Notes: a model not told the origin generated them from the letters alone. A stretch of DNA of 64,000 nucleotides from Erythrophleum ivorense (GCA_026724425.1 JAIUCV010001139.1:62001-126000), one strand, 5' to 3'; positions 1 to 10,885 are shown, counted from the first letter of the stretch. Made by a program: numbers and translations.

Positions 1-181
1 GTTCTGCATAACCTTGAATCTCTCCTCGAGAATCCTCACATGAACCGCCAGAACTCTCTAAACCAACCCTCTGAAATCTTAGCCACTAACTCCTGTGAAG
101 GATGAGAATACTCTCTCCAGATCAAAACACGAAACACCTTGTGAAATACCCTCATAATCGGTGGCAACTCCAACCGATACG
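1..181 (-). pseudogene. Gypsy A integrase C-terminal relic, left part
   Basis: This minus-strand fragment matches, base by base with many changes, the integrase C-terminal segment seen intact in the other gypsy copies (for example 60380-60560). It runs off the left edge of the window. It is interrupted at 181/182 by the LTR of Athila-1 and resumes at 9973, where the 5-bp target duplication atacg (177-181 and 9973-9977) restores the gypsy reading. The segment corresponds to the region between the integrase core and the C-terminal chromodomain-like tail of a Tekay/Del-type chromovirus. It has no usable reading frame and is one of the most decayed gypsy copies here. Confidence 0.85.
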
Positions 182-555
182 TGATATACCTCTATTTTGT
201 ACCCTTTTTATATGGTTTTACTATGCTTTTTATAAGGTTTTTAAAGGCTTTTTGATCTAAAAATATAGTTTTTGTGGATTTATAGTACTAAGAGTCTAAA
301 CAGGTTGAAAGATGCATTTTGGAGCAAAACCACAAGATTTGGACTTTATGCCGCTCCGCAATACAGCATCAACTTTGGAAGAGCCCCAAAAACATTATAC
401 TCAATGGATATCATCAAAACCAGTTTTCCGCGATGCCTACATGAGTTAGTATTCCAACGCAATTGGAATCATGCAATTTGGCCGTGTAGAATGGAAGATA
501 TGATCATTTTAGTGAAGAGTGTCAGATCAGCCAAAAACCGGACATCAACACCAGC

Positions 556-783
556 CGGTCGACCGAGCCGGTCGGACAGGGACTCCAAGGCTCCCGTCCG
601 ACCCGACCGTCCTTCATATCACCAATGACATCGGTCGACCGAGCCAGTCGGACAGGGACTCCAAGGCTCCCGTCCGACCCGACCTTCCTTCACGACGACG
701 ACCAGTCCGGTCGACCAAGACCGGTCGGACAGGGACTCCATGGCCCTCGTCCGACCCGACTTCTTTTTACCATCCCATGCGCG
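556..783 (+). repeat. Three 76-bp palindrome-bearing units in Athila-1 U3
   Basis: Units begin at 556, 632 and 708, each opening with CGGTCGACC and carrying gggactccaaggctccc and gtccgacccgacc. The block continues into shorter TCGACC motifs up to about 870. The array lies roughly 170-400 bp upstream of the TATA box, where an enhancer would sit. The same array recurs at 8640-8960. Long arginine- and proline-rich frames through it are by-products of the repeat and not genes. Confidence 0.85.
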
Positions 784-952
784 CTCGACCGCCCAGCTCG
801 ACCCGACCACCATCCCGATCGACCGGTCGACCGCCCCGCTCGACCGCCGCCTTTCCCGCTCGACCCGCCTTAGCCGACTAAGGCCCGTTTTGCACGTTTT
901 CGCGATTTACTCGGCCCGTTTACCTAACCTCGACCCCTGGAAGACCTAGCAC

Positions 953-960
953 TATAAATA
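953..960 (+). promoter_or_regulatory. TATA box of Athila-1 LTR promoter
   Basis: TATAAATA lies in actataaatacacc, downstream of the palindromic array and upstream of the pyrimidine-rich leader. The same box is at 9063-9070 in the 3' LTR. Confidence 0.7.
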
Positions 961-1860
961 CACCTTTTTAGCCTCTTTAGAAAGAAGAGAGCCGCATTGT
1001 ATTACAGTTTTTATAGATCTACTTTTGTTCTAGAGATTTCAAGGAGAGGATCTCTCCTCCTCACTACAATTTGGAGAATATTTCTGAACCTTTATCTATT
1101 ATCATACTTTCTCCATCTCTTTGTGTTGTTACTTTGATTATGTCTGAGTAATTCACTTGTTAGGTTGCTAGGGTTACTAATTCAATGAGTTGTTTGCTTG
1201 ATCTATGATTTCGATGAACTGTTAGGGATATCATTAGAGTATTTGTCTCGTTTTGTTCACTTATTAATGCTGATTGCTTTACCGGGCATCTAGAAATCCG
1301 ATCCTAGGTTGATTTGAGCCACGGAAGTGCTGTATCATTCGCCGGACCTATTCTTTGACAAGCTAGGTTTCTTAGACTGCGGAAGTTGATTTACTAAGCC
1401 TAGTGAACTGTATCCGAACCTGGTCGATTTAATGCTTGATTAACTATCTAAGGACATACCGAAAGTTTAGCGATTAGATAAGTTATCATAGGAGTCGGAG
1501 CCACGGAAGTGGAAAGACTTATTTTCGTGTTTTGTGTTCTAGACGGATCTATCATCCCATCATCCCTAAATTGATTCATATCTATCATCGGACTGATCAT
1601 TGCTTGCTTCTCTGCGAATTAGCCCCTAGAGACCTAACGCCTTTCTTTCATTGCTTTACAACCTCGATTTCTTAGCCTTAGTATTTAGTTATTAGATCAC
1701 CAACCAATCATCCTTTATCTTACTCTAGCTTGATCCGAACTCAATAGATTTAAAGTGTATTCATTTTAGCCAGTCCTTGTGTTCGATAACCCGTACTTCT
1801 GCGATCTGTGCACTTGCAGGATTTAAAAAGTCGGTAAAACCTGACCACACATCAAGTTTT

Positions 1861-1878
1861 TGGCGCCGTTGCCGGGGA
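1861..1878 (+). promoter_or_regulatory. Primer binding site, Asp-tRNA type
   Basis: TGGCGCCGTTGCCGGGGA is complementary to the 3' end of plant tRNA-Asp(GTC) including CCA. It starts 6 nt after the 5' LTR. An identical site is at 27986 and 37376. An Asp-tRNA primer is typical of Athila elements. Confidence 0.88.
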
Positions 1879-2049
1879 CTGCAGCAGTACCTTTGAATCT
1901 CGATTAGGATATAGTCTAGGATTTTTTATTGTTTTCTGGCATTTTCATTCTAGGATTTCATTGTTTTCTTGCATTTTCATTTTTTTTTCTTTTGGTTTTT
2001 CTAGTTTATCTTACTTTTCATTGGTTTTCTTCTTTTGTTTTTCAGGTGC

Positions 2050-4568
2050 ATGACTAGACAGTCTAATAGGGACAATCTAGTTGAACCAATTGCTGAAATC
2101 GACCGACTTGAAAAGACACTTAGAAGACAAAGAGCTCAAGAGATGGCCCAAGCCGCTCATGATGCAGCAGTAGCTAGAGCTGTAGCTGAAGGGAGAGATC
2201 CACCTCCACCCTTAGCACCACAACCTCCTGCTGGGGAAGTTGATGCACAACCTCAAGCTAACAACCCAACCATTAGAGACTATGACTCCGCTGATGCTTT
2301 CTTTACAGATCGAAATCCGATCCACCCACCTCCACCTCAGATGAATGACTATGAGATCAAGCCTCAAATCATAGCATTGGTTAAGCAAAACCAGTTTCAT
2401 GGCCTACCAGCTGAGCACCCGCTTGATCACATAGATAACTTTGAAGAAATTTGCAGCACCACCCGAGCCAATGGAGTCTCAGCCGAATACCCAAAGTGCA
2501 AACTTTTCTCATTTTCTCTTGGCGACAAACCCCTTAGATGGTTAAAGTCTCTTCCTGCCCATTCGATCACTACTTGGGACGAGTACAAGGCAGCATTCAT
2601 CAACCATTTCTACACTAAGCAAAGATCAATTTCTGTTAGAAACAAGATCTCTGGATTTCGCCAAAGAGCAACCGAATCATTCTATGAGGCATTGGATCGA
2701 TTCAAGGAGTACATTAGGGACTGCCCTAACCACGGTTTAAAGGAGGGGAACCTTTGGAACATCTTCTATCGTGGCATAGACCACAAGTATAAGCTATCCT
2801 TAGATACTGCAAGCAATGGAAATTTTATGACAAAGACTGTTGAGGAAGCCAAAGTCTTGATTGAGAACCTTGCAGCAAGTGAATGCAACAACTGCCCCGA
2901 TTATGATAGATCACACCGCTCTACCAACACACCCCCTGATGCTACTCAGATGGCTGAACTGAAGAATATGATGGCTCAAGTTCTAAAAGGACAACAAAGA
3001 CACATACATGCAGTTGAGGGCATAAATGATGTCAATGATGATCCTACAAGGGAATGCATGGGAGATTTCTCCAATGATCATCTTGAGGAAGAAGTTAACT
3101 ACATTGGTAACTACGGAAACATGGGAAACAATCCCAACTACCGGTCCAACCCAAACCTTTCTTACCGCAACACCAATGTGGAGAACCCACAAGACCAAAT
3201 CTATCCCTCAAGATTCCAGCAGCAGAGACCACCCTTCCAACCCTATGGAGATCGTTTCCAGCATCAAGGAAACCAGTTTCAACCTAGGCCGAACTATGAC
3301 CAAAGAGCACCATACCCACCAAAGGAACCATATGGTTTACCCTCCAGCCAACCTCCTTTAGCCCAGCCAAACAACAAGTTCGAGGGAATGTTTCAACAGA
3401 TCATGGAAGGTCAAAAGAGGAACAACAAGGAGATGAATGAGAAGATGAACACTTTGTTCAATGATCTCCATGCCAAATATGATGCCATTGCCGCTCATGT
3501 CAAGAAATTGGAAGTACAAGCCGCTCAAACCGCATAAGCAGTTAAAAAACAAGAGATGGAGTCCAAGAAATCTTTTTGCAACTCCGTTGCAATAGAAAAG
3601 AAGTTTGAGGATTCTACCCCCAAATGGAAGCTCTCCCCACCTAAGTATGACTGTATGACCTGGCCTGAAGAAATCTATCCCGAGAAAGAATCCAACCGTG
3701 CAAGGAAAAGACGCCTTTTCCCCAAGATCATCCCAAAGGCAAATAACTCTGGGAAGTTTGTAGTTCCATGTTCTATTAATGAAGTTGATCTCATCGATTC
3801 TCTTTGTGACACATGAGCTAATGTCAACATCATGTCAAAGAAGATTGCAGACGAGATAGGCCTTACGAATATCCAACGTTCATCCATCTCTATCAACTAT
3901 GCCGATTCATTCTCGCAAACACCTTATGGTTTCATCCCGGACGTGATGTTACGACTTGGGAACTGTTCTATTCCTACCGAATTTCAAATAGTGGAAATGA
4001 GAGAAAGTAGCCATACACCCCTCATCCTTGGCACCCCTTTTCTATCGACCGTTGGACCATTTTCGATTTTCCCAACCGGAGGATCTCATTCAACAAGGTG
4101 AATAAAGAGATGTTTTTCCCCATGTGTTCAACAAAGAACCCATCAGTTGATATGGTGCAAGAGAATAAGATCATCCCCAAGCCTCCAGAAGAAGAGAAAA
4201 CCCTGTCTAGCTTGCCCAGCAAAGACCTTGCCCACCAGCCCAAGCAACTTGCCCCAGAAGCAAGAAGTAAGACTACGGCATCACCTAAACATCCACCAAA
4301 AGGACCGATCAAGGACAAGACCGGGACAGAGACTATTAAGAAGGTTAAGCAAACTAAAGGATTTGCAAAAGTTAGGATTCTCCTCCAGGAAAAGCTGAAT
4401 GATGAAACTTTGGAGGGATTCAAGGAAAAGTTTGCCAACACTATAAAACTTTTTCCTATGGCTGAAGTGCCCTGGGACAAGCATGGAGAGATTGTCTATC
4501 CCGCCGTGAATCATCCTCCTGATATAAATCCCAAGAAGAAAGATCTTGATTTCAAAAAATTCCATTGA
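2050..4568 (+). pseudogene. Athila-1 gag-protease, broken
   Basis: Encodes the capsid/nucleocapsid and aspartic protease part of an Athila polyprotein. The first ATG is at 2050, just after a pyrimidine tract and AG that look like a splice acceptor. The Retrotrans_gag domain lies at about residues 90-270 (FHGLP, HIDNFEEIC, WLKSLP, AAFINHFY), followed by an N- and Q-rich linker and a coiled coil ending near 3534. The frame is then interrupted by TAA at 3535-3537, replacing a Glu codon judging from the homologous LTAEAV of Athila-4. It continues in the same frame to the protease, where the catalytic DTGA motif reads D-T-stop-A (TGA at 3814-3816). A 1-nt deletion near 4049 shifts the frame; 4098-4568 continues the same gene in the new frame. 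No zinc knuckle is seen. The product is non-functional. Confidence 0.88.
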
Positions 4569-4632
4569 TCACTACCCTCTCTTAAATCCTAAAGAGCATT
4601 ACGGTCAAGCTAAAGACCTTAAACAAGCGCTG

Positions 4633-4650
4633 TATGGGAGGCAACCCATA
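4633..4650 (+). other. Conserved RNA hairpin after gag-protease (Athila-1)
   Basis: TATGGG, loop AGGCAA, CCCATA forms a perfect 6-bp stem 64 nt after the gag-protease stop. It is preceded by the conserved strings gtcaagctaaa and aagcgctg. The same element follows the last coding frame in Athila-3 (30769-30786) and Athila-4 (38708-38725); the latter has a compensatory pair change. Confidence 0.65.
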
Positions 4651-5687
4651 AGGTAACACCTTTAAATTTCAGTTTTAAGTTTTAGTTTTACTTTGTTTTC
4701 TTTGTTTTCTTTTAGCAGGATAGGATAGAATGGATATCACAATGGTGCAAGAGGAACATAGAAGTGGAACCGCCAAGCTGTCTGGGTCGACCAAACACGT
4801 TCGGGCAGGGACTCCAAGAGGTTCGGTCGACCAGTCGACCAAAACACTCCGGGTCGACCGAACCAGTCGACCGAACACTCAACCATGCCACCCCAAACCA
4901 AGATAAGCTTCTCCTTCCCACTTAAATTGAACCGGTTTTAACCAAACCAAACCGATTTTTCTAAACCAAAATCGATTTTAAGAAGGATTTAAAGAGATTT
5001 TTGAGATTGAAAACACCACTTTTCATTCTCTTCTCCAAAGAAAAGCTTTTTGACAACCCTAAACTCCATTAAAAGACCTTGACAAAATTTTCTTAAAAAA
5101 CTTTGATATTTCTTCAATTGGATTTCGATTTTAGCTCTCCCAATCCCCAATCTCTCTTTCCAACACAATGATCTCTAAAACCCAATATCTATGATTTTAC
5201 AAAATCCAAACATATGAGAGAGTTTCTTGGCTAAGCTTTTGTTTAGACTTGAATTTTTTGCTCCTAATAGACTTGTCTTAAGCTTATTTGTGTGAAATCA
5301 ATGTGGTTTAGAGAATATAACATTCTAATTTCAATTTTTGAATAGTTTTTCACAAAACTTATTTTGGGTATTCAAAACCTTTGATTCAATGATGAAATTA
5401 GGGTATTCATTGCTTAAACACCTAGCATATCTTTAGGATTTGTGATTTATAACTTTATTACAGCATGATTAGCTTATGAATTTCGAAATTTTGAGTTATA
5501 TCATAGCATGAACAGTAAATCCGAAAATAGCTAGGATTTTAAACCTTGAAAAGATGATTGTTCACTTGATTGGTTTTATGAGGCTTGATTTGAGTTGATA
5601 TTATACCTATCCACTACTCTTTTCTTCCAACAAACTTTAAGGACACAAACTCATTTCTCTTGGTGAGAATTTGTTTTTGTAGGTACC
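4651..5687 (+). other. Athila-1 spacer between gag-protease and ORF-1-like gene
   Basis: No coding frame was recognised here. At 4786-4880 there is a small cluster of TCGACC motifs resembling those of the LTR array. The rest is AT-rich and ends in a T-rich stretch before the ATG at 5688. This is where reverse transcriptase, RNase H and integrase would be in an autonomous Athila; no trace of them is seen. Confidence 0.6.
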
Positions 5688-7172
5688 ATGGAAAGAACAA
5701 AGCTAACTGAGGCAATAAGGAAGAAGGATGTCGCTTTAGAGCCACCAAGGAAACAAATCAAGCTAAAGGAAAATCAAAGCCTCACTGAACGAGCAACCAC
5801 ATCGAAATCAGCAATCAAAACCAACGAAAAAGGCAAGGAGATCGAGGAGCATTCAAGTGATTCCGATAATCAGCCCCTTGTCAAGTTTATCAACCAACCT
5901 ATTCAATGCAATGGAGAGTATGGAAAGGCAATGGAAAGAGTCATCATTGAACCATGTGTGACAATGGATAATCACACTCTTGATCTCCTCAACATCAAGA
6001 GTGATGTCATATGATACCTAAAGAAGCTAGGCATGAGCAAGTTTTTCAAGATAGAATGCAAGGAGTACACAGAACTTACAAGGGACTTCCTCTCCACCGT
6101 CACTCTTGCCTTCCCCAACAACAATGATGACCAGCCAGCCGGCAATGGGATACTGTTCTTCACGATTGGTGATCAAAGTGGTCGGATATCCATAGCCACC
6201 ATTTGCAAGCTCTTTGGTTTCGCCAATGAGACCTCTCATGACTTCAAGGAGAACCACCTCACCTGTGATAATGATTTCTCCAACTGGACCAACTTCGCTG
6301 ATGAACCGTTCCTCGCTTCCCGATCAAAGGTTTCACGAATCTCTCATCCGGCAATCCGCTATGTGTACCGCCTCATCACCACCACTCTACAGTGCAAACC
6401 GGAAACCAGCAAAGTCACAGCAGACGAATTCTACATCCTGACAACACCCTTCTTCCGCTACAAATACAATGCAAACCTTGGCCTTTTGTTTGCAAAAACA
6501 CTTGTGCATGTGAAGCTTTTGGCACAGCACACCGACAACAAGAAGGTTGTTGTGCGTTTTGGGAGACTTATCACAGCAATTGTCAACCATTGCAAGATTG
6601 ACATCTCACATTACAAGCCCAGTAACGACGCCGCTCCTTTAGACCTCACAGCCCTTCAACATATTCGTTTCCTCAATGGCTGGACCAAGAACCCAACCCA
6701 GTTTTGCTATGTATGCCCCATTGGAACATCTGACACCGCGCTTGTGCAACTGCCTTGTGACGACCTCCCACTCCTCAGCTCCGGTGCTGTTACATTCTCA
6801 CCACCACCAGAGAAGTACTTCATTGAAACCCCTGAAACACCGCGTTACCAGATAAATACCTACTATCTCACGCAGAGGACCATCAGGGCAAGGCGCCCCA
6901 TTCGGAACATCAACGTCATGACAGCCAGCCAAGCTGCCAACCAGGCTTTAGACCGCCTTAGCCATCTGGAGAGAACCGTCCAGTGCCAATCCCGCTTCAT
7001 CTCGCGTCTCATCCGTGTTGTTCGCCACATCGCTCCCGATCGCCTTTTCCGCCCTTCCACATCAACCCATGAGCCAGACCTTGGAGAGTTCTCACTCACC
7101 TCTACACTTGGCTCTGATGAAGACTCTACAGACGAGGAGGAGAGCGCGACCAGCCTTTACACCTCCACCTAG
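5688..7172 (+). pseudogene. Athila ORF-1-like protein, one nonsense codon
   Basis: A 495-codon frame that resembles the Athila ORF-1 family (Pfam ATHILA), a plant-specific protein of unknown function encoded downstream of pol, in the position of env in retroviruses. Recognisable features are FFTIGDQSGRISIATICKLFGF at the start of the conserved part, SHPAIRYVYRLITTTLQ and the C-terminal acidic serine-rich tail. I see no signal peptide and no convincing membrane segment, so a retroviral envelope function is not supported. A TGA at 6012-6014 interrupts the frame after residue 108; the next in-frame ATG is at 6033, so a 379-residue C-terminal protein could still be made. The start at 5688 follows gtaccATGG. 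Confidence 0.75.
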
Positions 7173-8271
7173 GCACCCACACTTCACTCGGTATCCGGTG
7201 CAATGGACACCTAACTCCATTTTCTATCCTTATCTTCTTTTCATGAATTTCTTTTTTATTTTTCTTATTGAGTCTGTTTCCTCTCACCCTTAATTTGATT
7301 TGCTTTCACCGGGACGGTGCAAGTTAATTCTAGGGGGAGTTTTATCCTCTACTAATGTATTGTCTTTCTTTTTTTTTTTTTTTTTTTTCCTTTTCTTATG
7401 TTTTCATGTTTTATTGAGTGAAAACCTTATTCTCCGGTGTTGTGCTAACAATCTATGACCCTAGAGCGGATATCAGTTGCAGACATAAGCCTAACAGAAC
7501 CTCTAACGGTGGATCGACCTACCGACTTGGCAACATTTCTAAGGTACACGGACAATCTAACGTTAACTCCACCCTAATCAACTTAGTTTTTCCTGTCAAG
7601 GGACTTGGCATACATATGAGTCGTTCCTCACTTGATCTCAAAAGGGTGTGTCCAATACAAAGTGCAGTTCTCCTCTCTCTCAGAAAAATGAAAATCAAAA
7701 GATTTTAAGCACAAGGAAAACGTGTAAGGAAGAGGAATGCATACGTCTGCACCTTCTTGTCTTATGGAGACCTACCAAAAACGAGGAAAAAGCAAAGGCC
7801 TATCCTATGTTATTCCCCAAAAGAAAAAGAAAGGGAAGAAGGATCGATAGAAAAAATAAAATGATACCCTAGAAAAGTAGGGAAAGATCGATCCTTCAAA
7901 AGAAAAGAGAGAGGAAAAGAACTCAAAAGCTTCAAAAAGGACTATCCTGGAGAGACTCAAGTGGGTAAGAACAAGTGCTTAATGATCGATATTCCCTTGA
8001 TAAAGACCGCACGTTTTAAATTTATGCAAGGAGTTAACAATGGAAAGTCTGGAATGCTGGATGAGACAAGTTGAGTTTGGTATGGTTCGCTAAGCTTGTC
8101 GAGTATTATGTGAAGCTAGTTTAACATTGGTTATGTTTTTAGTGGAATACTGGAGAGGAAGCCACCACAGGTTTCTCAAAAAGGATAAGGAGTTTCTACG
8201 TTTTCAAACCTCTTTCTCTGATTTGGATTCTATTTGCTTGAGGACAAGCAAAGATCTAAGTCTGGGGGAGT
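7173..8271 (+). promoter_or_regulatory. Athila-1 conserved 3' region and polypurine tract
   Basis: This non-coding stretch is shared with Athila-3, Athila-4 and element E. In order: the motif tgctttcaccgggacggtgc at 7301-7320 followed by an internal purine tract ctagggggag (7330-7339); a T run at 7369-7389; an imperfect two-stem structure at 7839-7896 (AAGGATCGAT with ATCGATCCTT, enclosing CCCTA with TAGGG); an 8-bp hairpin TTTGCTTG-AGGA-CAAGCAAA at 8233-8252; and the polypurine tract tctgggggagt at 8261-8271 directly against the 3' LTR. Short frames here are not conserved as proteins. Confidence 0.7.
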
Positions 8272-9972
8272 TGATATACCACTATTTTGTACCTTTTTTA
8301 TAAGGTTTTTAAAGGCTTTTTGATCTAAAAAGGTAGTTTTTGTGGATTTATAGTACTAAGAGTCTAAACAGGTCGAAAGATGCATTTTGGAGCAAAACCA
8401 CAGGATTTGGACTTTATGCCGCTCCGCAATACAGCATCAACTTTGGAAGAGCCCCAAAAACATTATACTCAATGGATTTCACCAAAACCAGTTTGCCGCG
8501 ATGCCTACATGAGTTAGTTTTCCAACGCAATTGGAATCATGCAATTTGGCCGTGTAGAATGGAAGATATGATCATTTTAGTGAAGAGTGTCAGATCAGCC
8601 GAAAACCTGACATCAACACAAGCCGTTCGACCGAGCCGGTCGGACAGGGACTCCAAGGCTCCCGTCCGACCCGACCGTCCTTCATAGCACCAATGACATC
8701 TGTCGACCGAGCCGGTCGGACAGGAACTCCAAGGCTCCCGTCCGACCCGACCTTCCTTCACGACGACGACCAATCCGGTCGACCGAGACCGGTTGGACAG
8801 GGACTCCATGGCCCTCGTCCGACCCGACTTCTTTTCACCATCCCATGCGCGCTCGACCGCCCAGCTCGACCCGACCACCATCCTGACCAACCGTTCGACC
8901 GCCCAGCTCGACCCGACCACTATCCCGATCGACCGGTCGACCGCCCCGCTCGACCGCCGCCTTTCCCGCTCGACCCGCCTTAGCCGACTAAGGCCCGTTT
9001 TGCACGTTTTCACGATTTACTCGGCCCCTTTACCTAACCTCGACCCCTGGAAGACCTAACACTATAAATACACCTTTTTAGCCTCTTTAGAAAGTAGAGA
9101 GCCGCAGAGCCGCATTGTATTACAGTTTTTATAGATCTACTTTTGTTCTAGAGATTTCAAGGAGAGGATCTCTCCTCCTCACTACAATTTGGATAAGATT
9201 TCTGAACCTTTATCTATTATCATGCTTTCTCCATCTCTTTGTGTTGTTACTTTGATTATGTCTGAGTAATTCACTTGTTAGGTTGCTAGGGTTACTAATT
9301 CAATGAGTTGTTTGCTTGATCTATGATTTCGATGAACTGTTAGGGATATCATTAGAGTCTTTGTCTCGTTTTGTTCACTTATTAATGCTGATTGCTTTAC
9401 CGCGCATCTAGCAATCCGATCCTAGGTTGATTTGAGCCACGGAAGTGCTGTATCATTCGCCGGACCTATTCTTTGACAAGCTAGGTTTCTTAGACTGCGG
9501 AAGTTGATTTACTAAGTCTAGTGAACTGTATCCGAACCTGATCGATTTAATGCTTGATTAACTATCTAAGGACATACCGAAAGTTTAGCGATTAGATAAG
9601 TTATCATAGGAGTCGGAGCCACGGAAGTGGAAAGACTTATTTTCGTGTTTTGTGTTCTAGACGGATCTATCATCCCATCATCCCTAAATTGATTCATATC
9701 TATCATTGGACTGATCATTGCTTGCTTCTCTGCGAATTAGCCCCTAGAGACCTAACGCCTTTCTTTCATTGCTTTACAACCTCGATTTCTTAGCCTTAGT
9801 ATTTAGTTATTAGATCACCAACCAATCATCCTTTATCTTACTCTAGCTTGATCCGAACTCCATAGATTTAAAGTGTATTCATTTTAGTCAGTCCTTGTGT
9901 TCGATAACCCGTACTTCTGCGATCTGTGCACTTGCAGGATTTAAAAAGTCGGTAAAACCTGACCACACATCA
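8272..9972 (+). repeat. Athila-1 3' LTR
   Basis: The LTR is 1701 bp with the same ends as the 5' LTR. It has a TATA box at 9063-9070 and an expanded palindrome array (8640-8960) with an extra ctcgaccc unit. It is followed directly by the target duplication atacg at 9973-9977. Confidence 0.93.
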
Positions 9973-9977
9973 ATACG

Positions 9978-10768
9978 CCACTGGTCCAACTCGTTCCATC
10001 ACCGGGAACGGACCCATAAACCGCGGACTGTGCTTTTTCTCTGCTATGGATCTGTTAAGACCCCTCAACATAGCCATCACGAGATACACTCTATCTCCAT
10101 CCTAAAACTCAAGCTCCCGCGTACGCCTAACAGCGTAAATCTTCTGCCTAACCTGAGCTTCCTTCATGTTCAGCTTCAAAACATGGACCTTCTTCGTCGT
10201 TTCCTGAACATAAGTAACTCCGTAGATGCTGCACTCCCCCACTTGGGTCCAGCATACAAGCGTCCTACATGGCCTCCCAATACAAAGCCTCAAAATGAGT
10301 CATGGCAAAACTAGCCCGAAAACTGTTGCTGTAGGCAATCTCTGCCAAACACAATTGGCCAGTTCAATGACCACCTCCAAACAACACTCACAACCTCAAC
10401 AAATTACCCAAAGTCTGAATTGTCCTCCAAAATTATGAGGCGAAACTCGGATCACGATCCGACACAATACTGACTGGCACTCCATGCAGCCTCACAACCT
10501 CTCGCACAAATTTCCTAGCCAACTGTCTTCTTAATGGCCAGAAAATGTGCTGACTTGGTCAACCGATCACAATGACCCAAAACATCAAAGGTCCACGATA
10601 TGGTAAACCCACCATGAAATCCTTCGTGATCTTATCTCACTTCCGCTCTAGAAAGGATAAACTCTGCAAATGACCACCTGGAAACTAATGCTCCGCCTTA
10701 ACCAACTAACACGTGTTTCACTTCGCAACCCATTTTGCTACATCTCTCTTCATCCCGACCTAGTGACA
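9978..10768 (-). pseudogene. Gypsy A integrase relic, right part
   Basis: Minus-strand continuation of the gypsy integrase interrupted by Athila-1. Reading leftwards it contains degraded versions of the HHCC-domain end (YHWVGMKRDVA equivalent at about 10735-10765), the catalytic core and the post-core segment with the CWTQVGE block around 10230-10260. Stops and small indels are frequent and no frame is open over the domain. It stops abruptly at 10768 where the TIR element begins, and the gypsy sequence does not resume after that element, so this edge is a truncation or a later rearrangement. Confidence 0.85.
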
Positions 10769-10885
10769 ATGGTGTCGTATCAGATGCGGCACAAACTATG
10801 CCCTCGTTTTGGATCCCCACCGTTTGAAAGTTAAATAGCCAAATCTTCGAGTTCAAAGTTAAATAACCAGATCCCCTCAAATTCA
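10769..10885 (+). repeat. Left terminal inverted repeat
   Basis: It starts atggtgtcgtatcagat and aligns with the reverse complement of 16991-17110 over its whole length with scattered mismatches. Two sub-blocks aaagttaaata repeat within it (10827 and 10855). Confidence 0.65.

Larger units (their letters stand above)
182..1854 (+). repeat. Athila-1 5' LTR
   Basis: The LTR is 1673 bp, starting tgatatacc and ending cacacatca. It holds a GC-rich palindromic repeat array (556-783), a TATA box at 953-960, and a U5 tail ending in ctgtgcacttgcag that is shared with the other Athila-like LTRs. Compared with its partner at 8272-9972 it carries about 22 extra bases near 210-232 and lacks a 40-bp TCGACC-type unit near the end of the array. 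Confidence 0.93.
182..9972 (+). mobile_element. Athila-1: Athila-type LTR retrotransposon without pol
   Basis: This is a complete LTR element of 9791 bp, inserted in gypsy A with the perfect 5-bp duplication atacg on both sides. LTRs start TG and end CA. Order: 5' LTR, Asp-tRNA primer site, gag-protease (broken), spacer, Athila ORF-1-like gene (one nonsense codon), conserved 3' region, polypurine tract, 3' LTR. There is no reverse transcriptase, RNase H or integrase anywhere between gag-protease and the downstream ORF, so the element could not have moved by itself. The two LTRs differ by roughly 2 percent substitutions by eye, plus indels in repeat tracts, which suggests fairly recent insertion. 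The family call rests on primer site, LTR size and the gag and ORF-1 proteins. Confidence 0.93.

Noticed and set aside
519..949. Several overlapping Arg-, Pro- and Asp-rich open frames on both strands
   Set aside because: They are translations of the palindromic TCGACC array in the Athila LTR. The palindromes keep many frames open at once, and the same happens at 8537-9059, 26620-27185 and 32799-33313.
5688..7172. Retroviral envelope protein
   Set aside because: The position is env-like, but there is no signal peptide, fusion segment or membrane anchor. It fits the Athila ORF-1 family, whose function is unknown.
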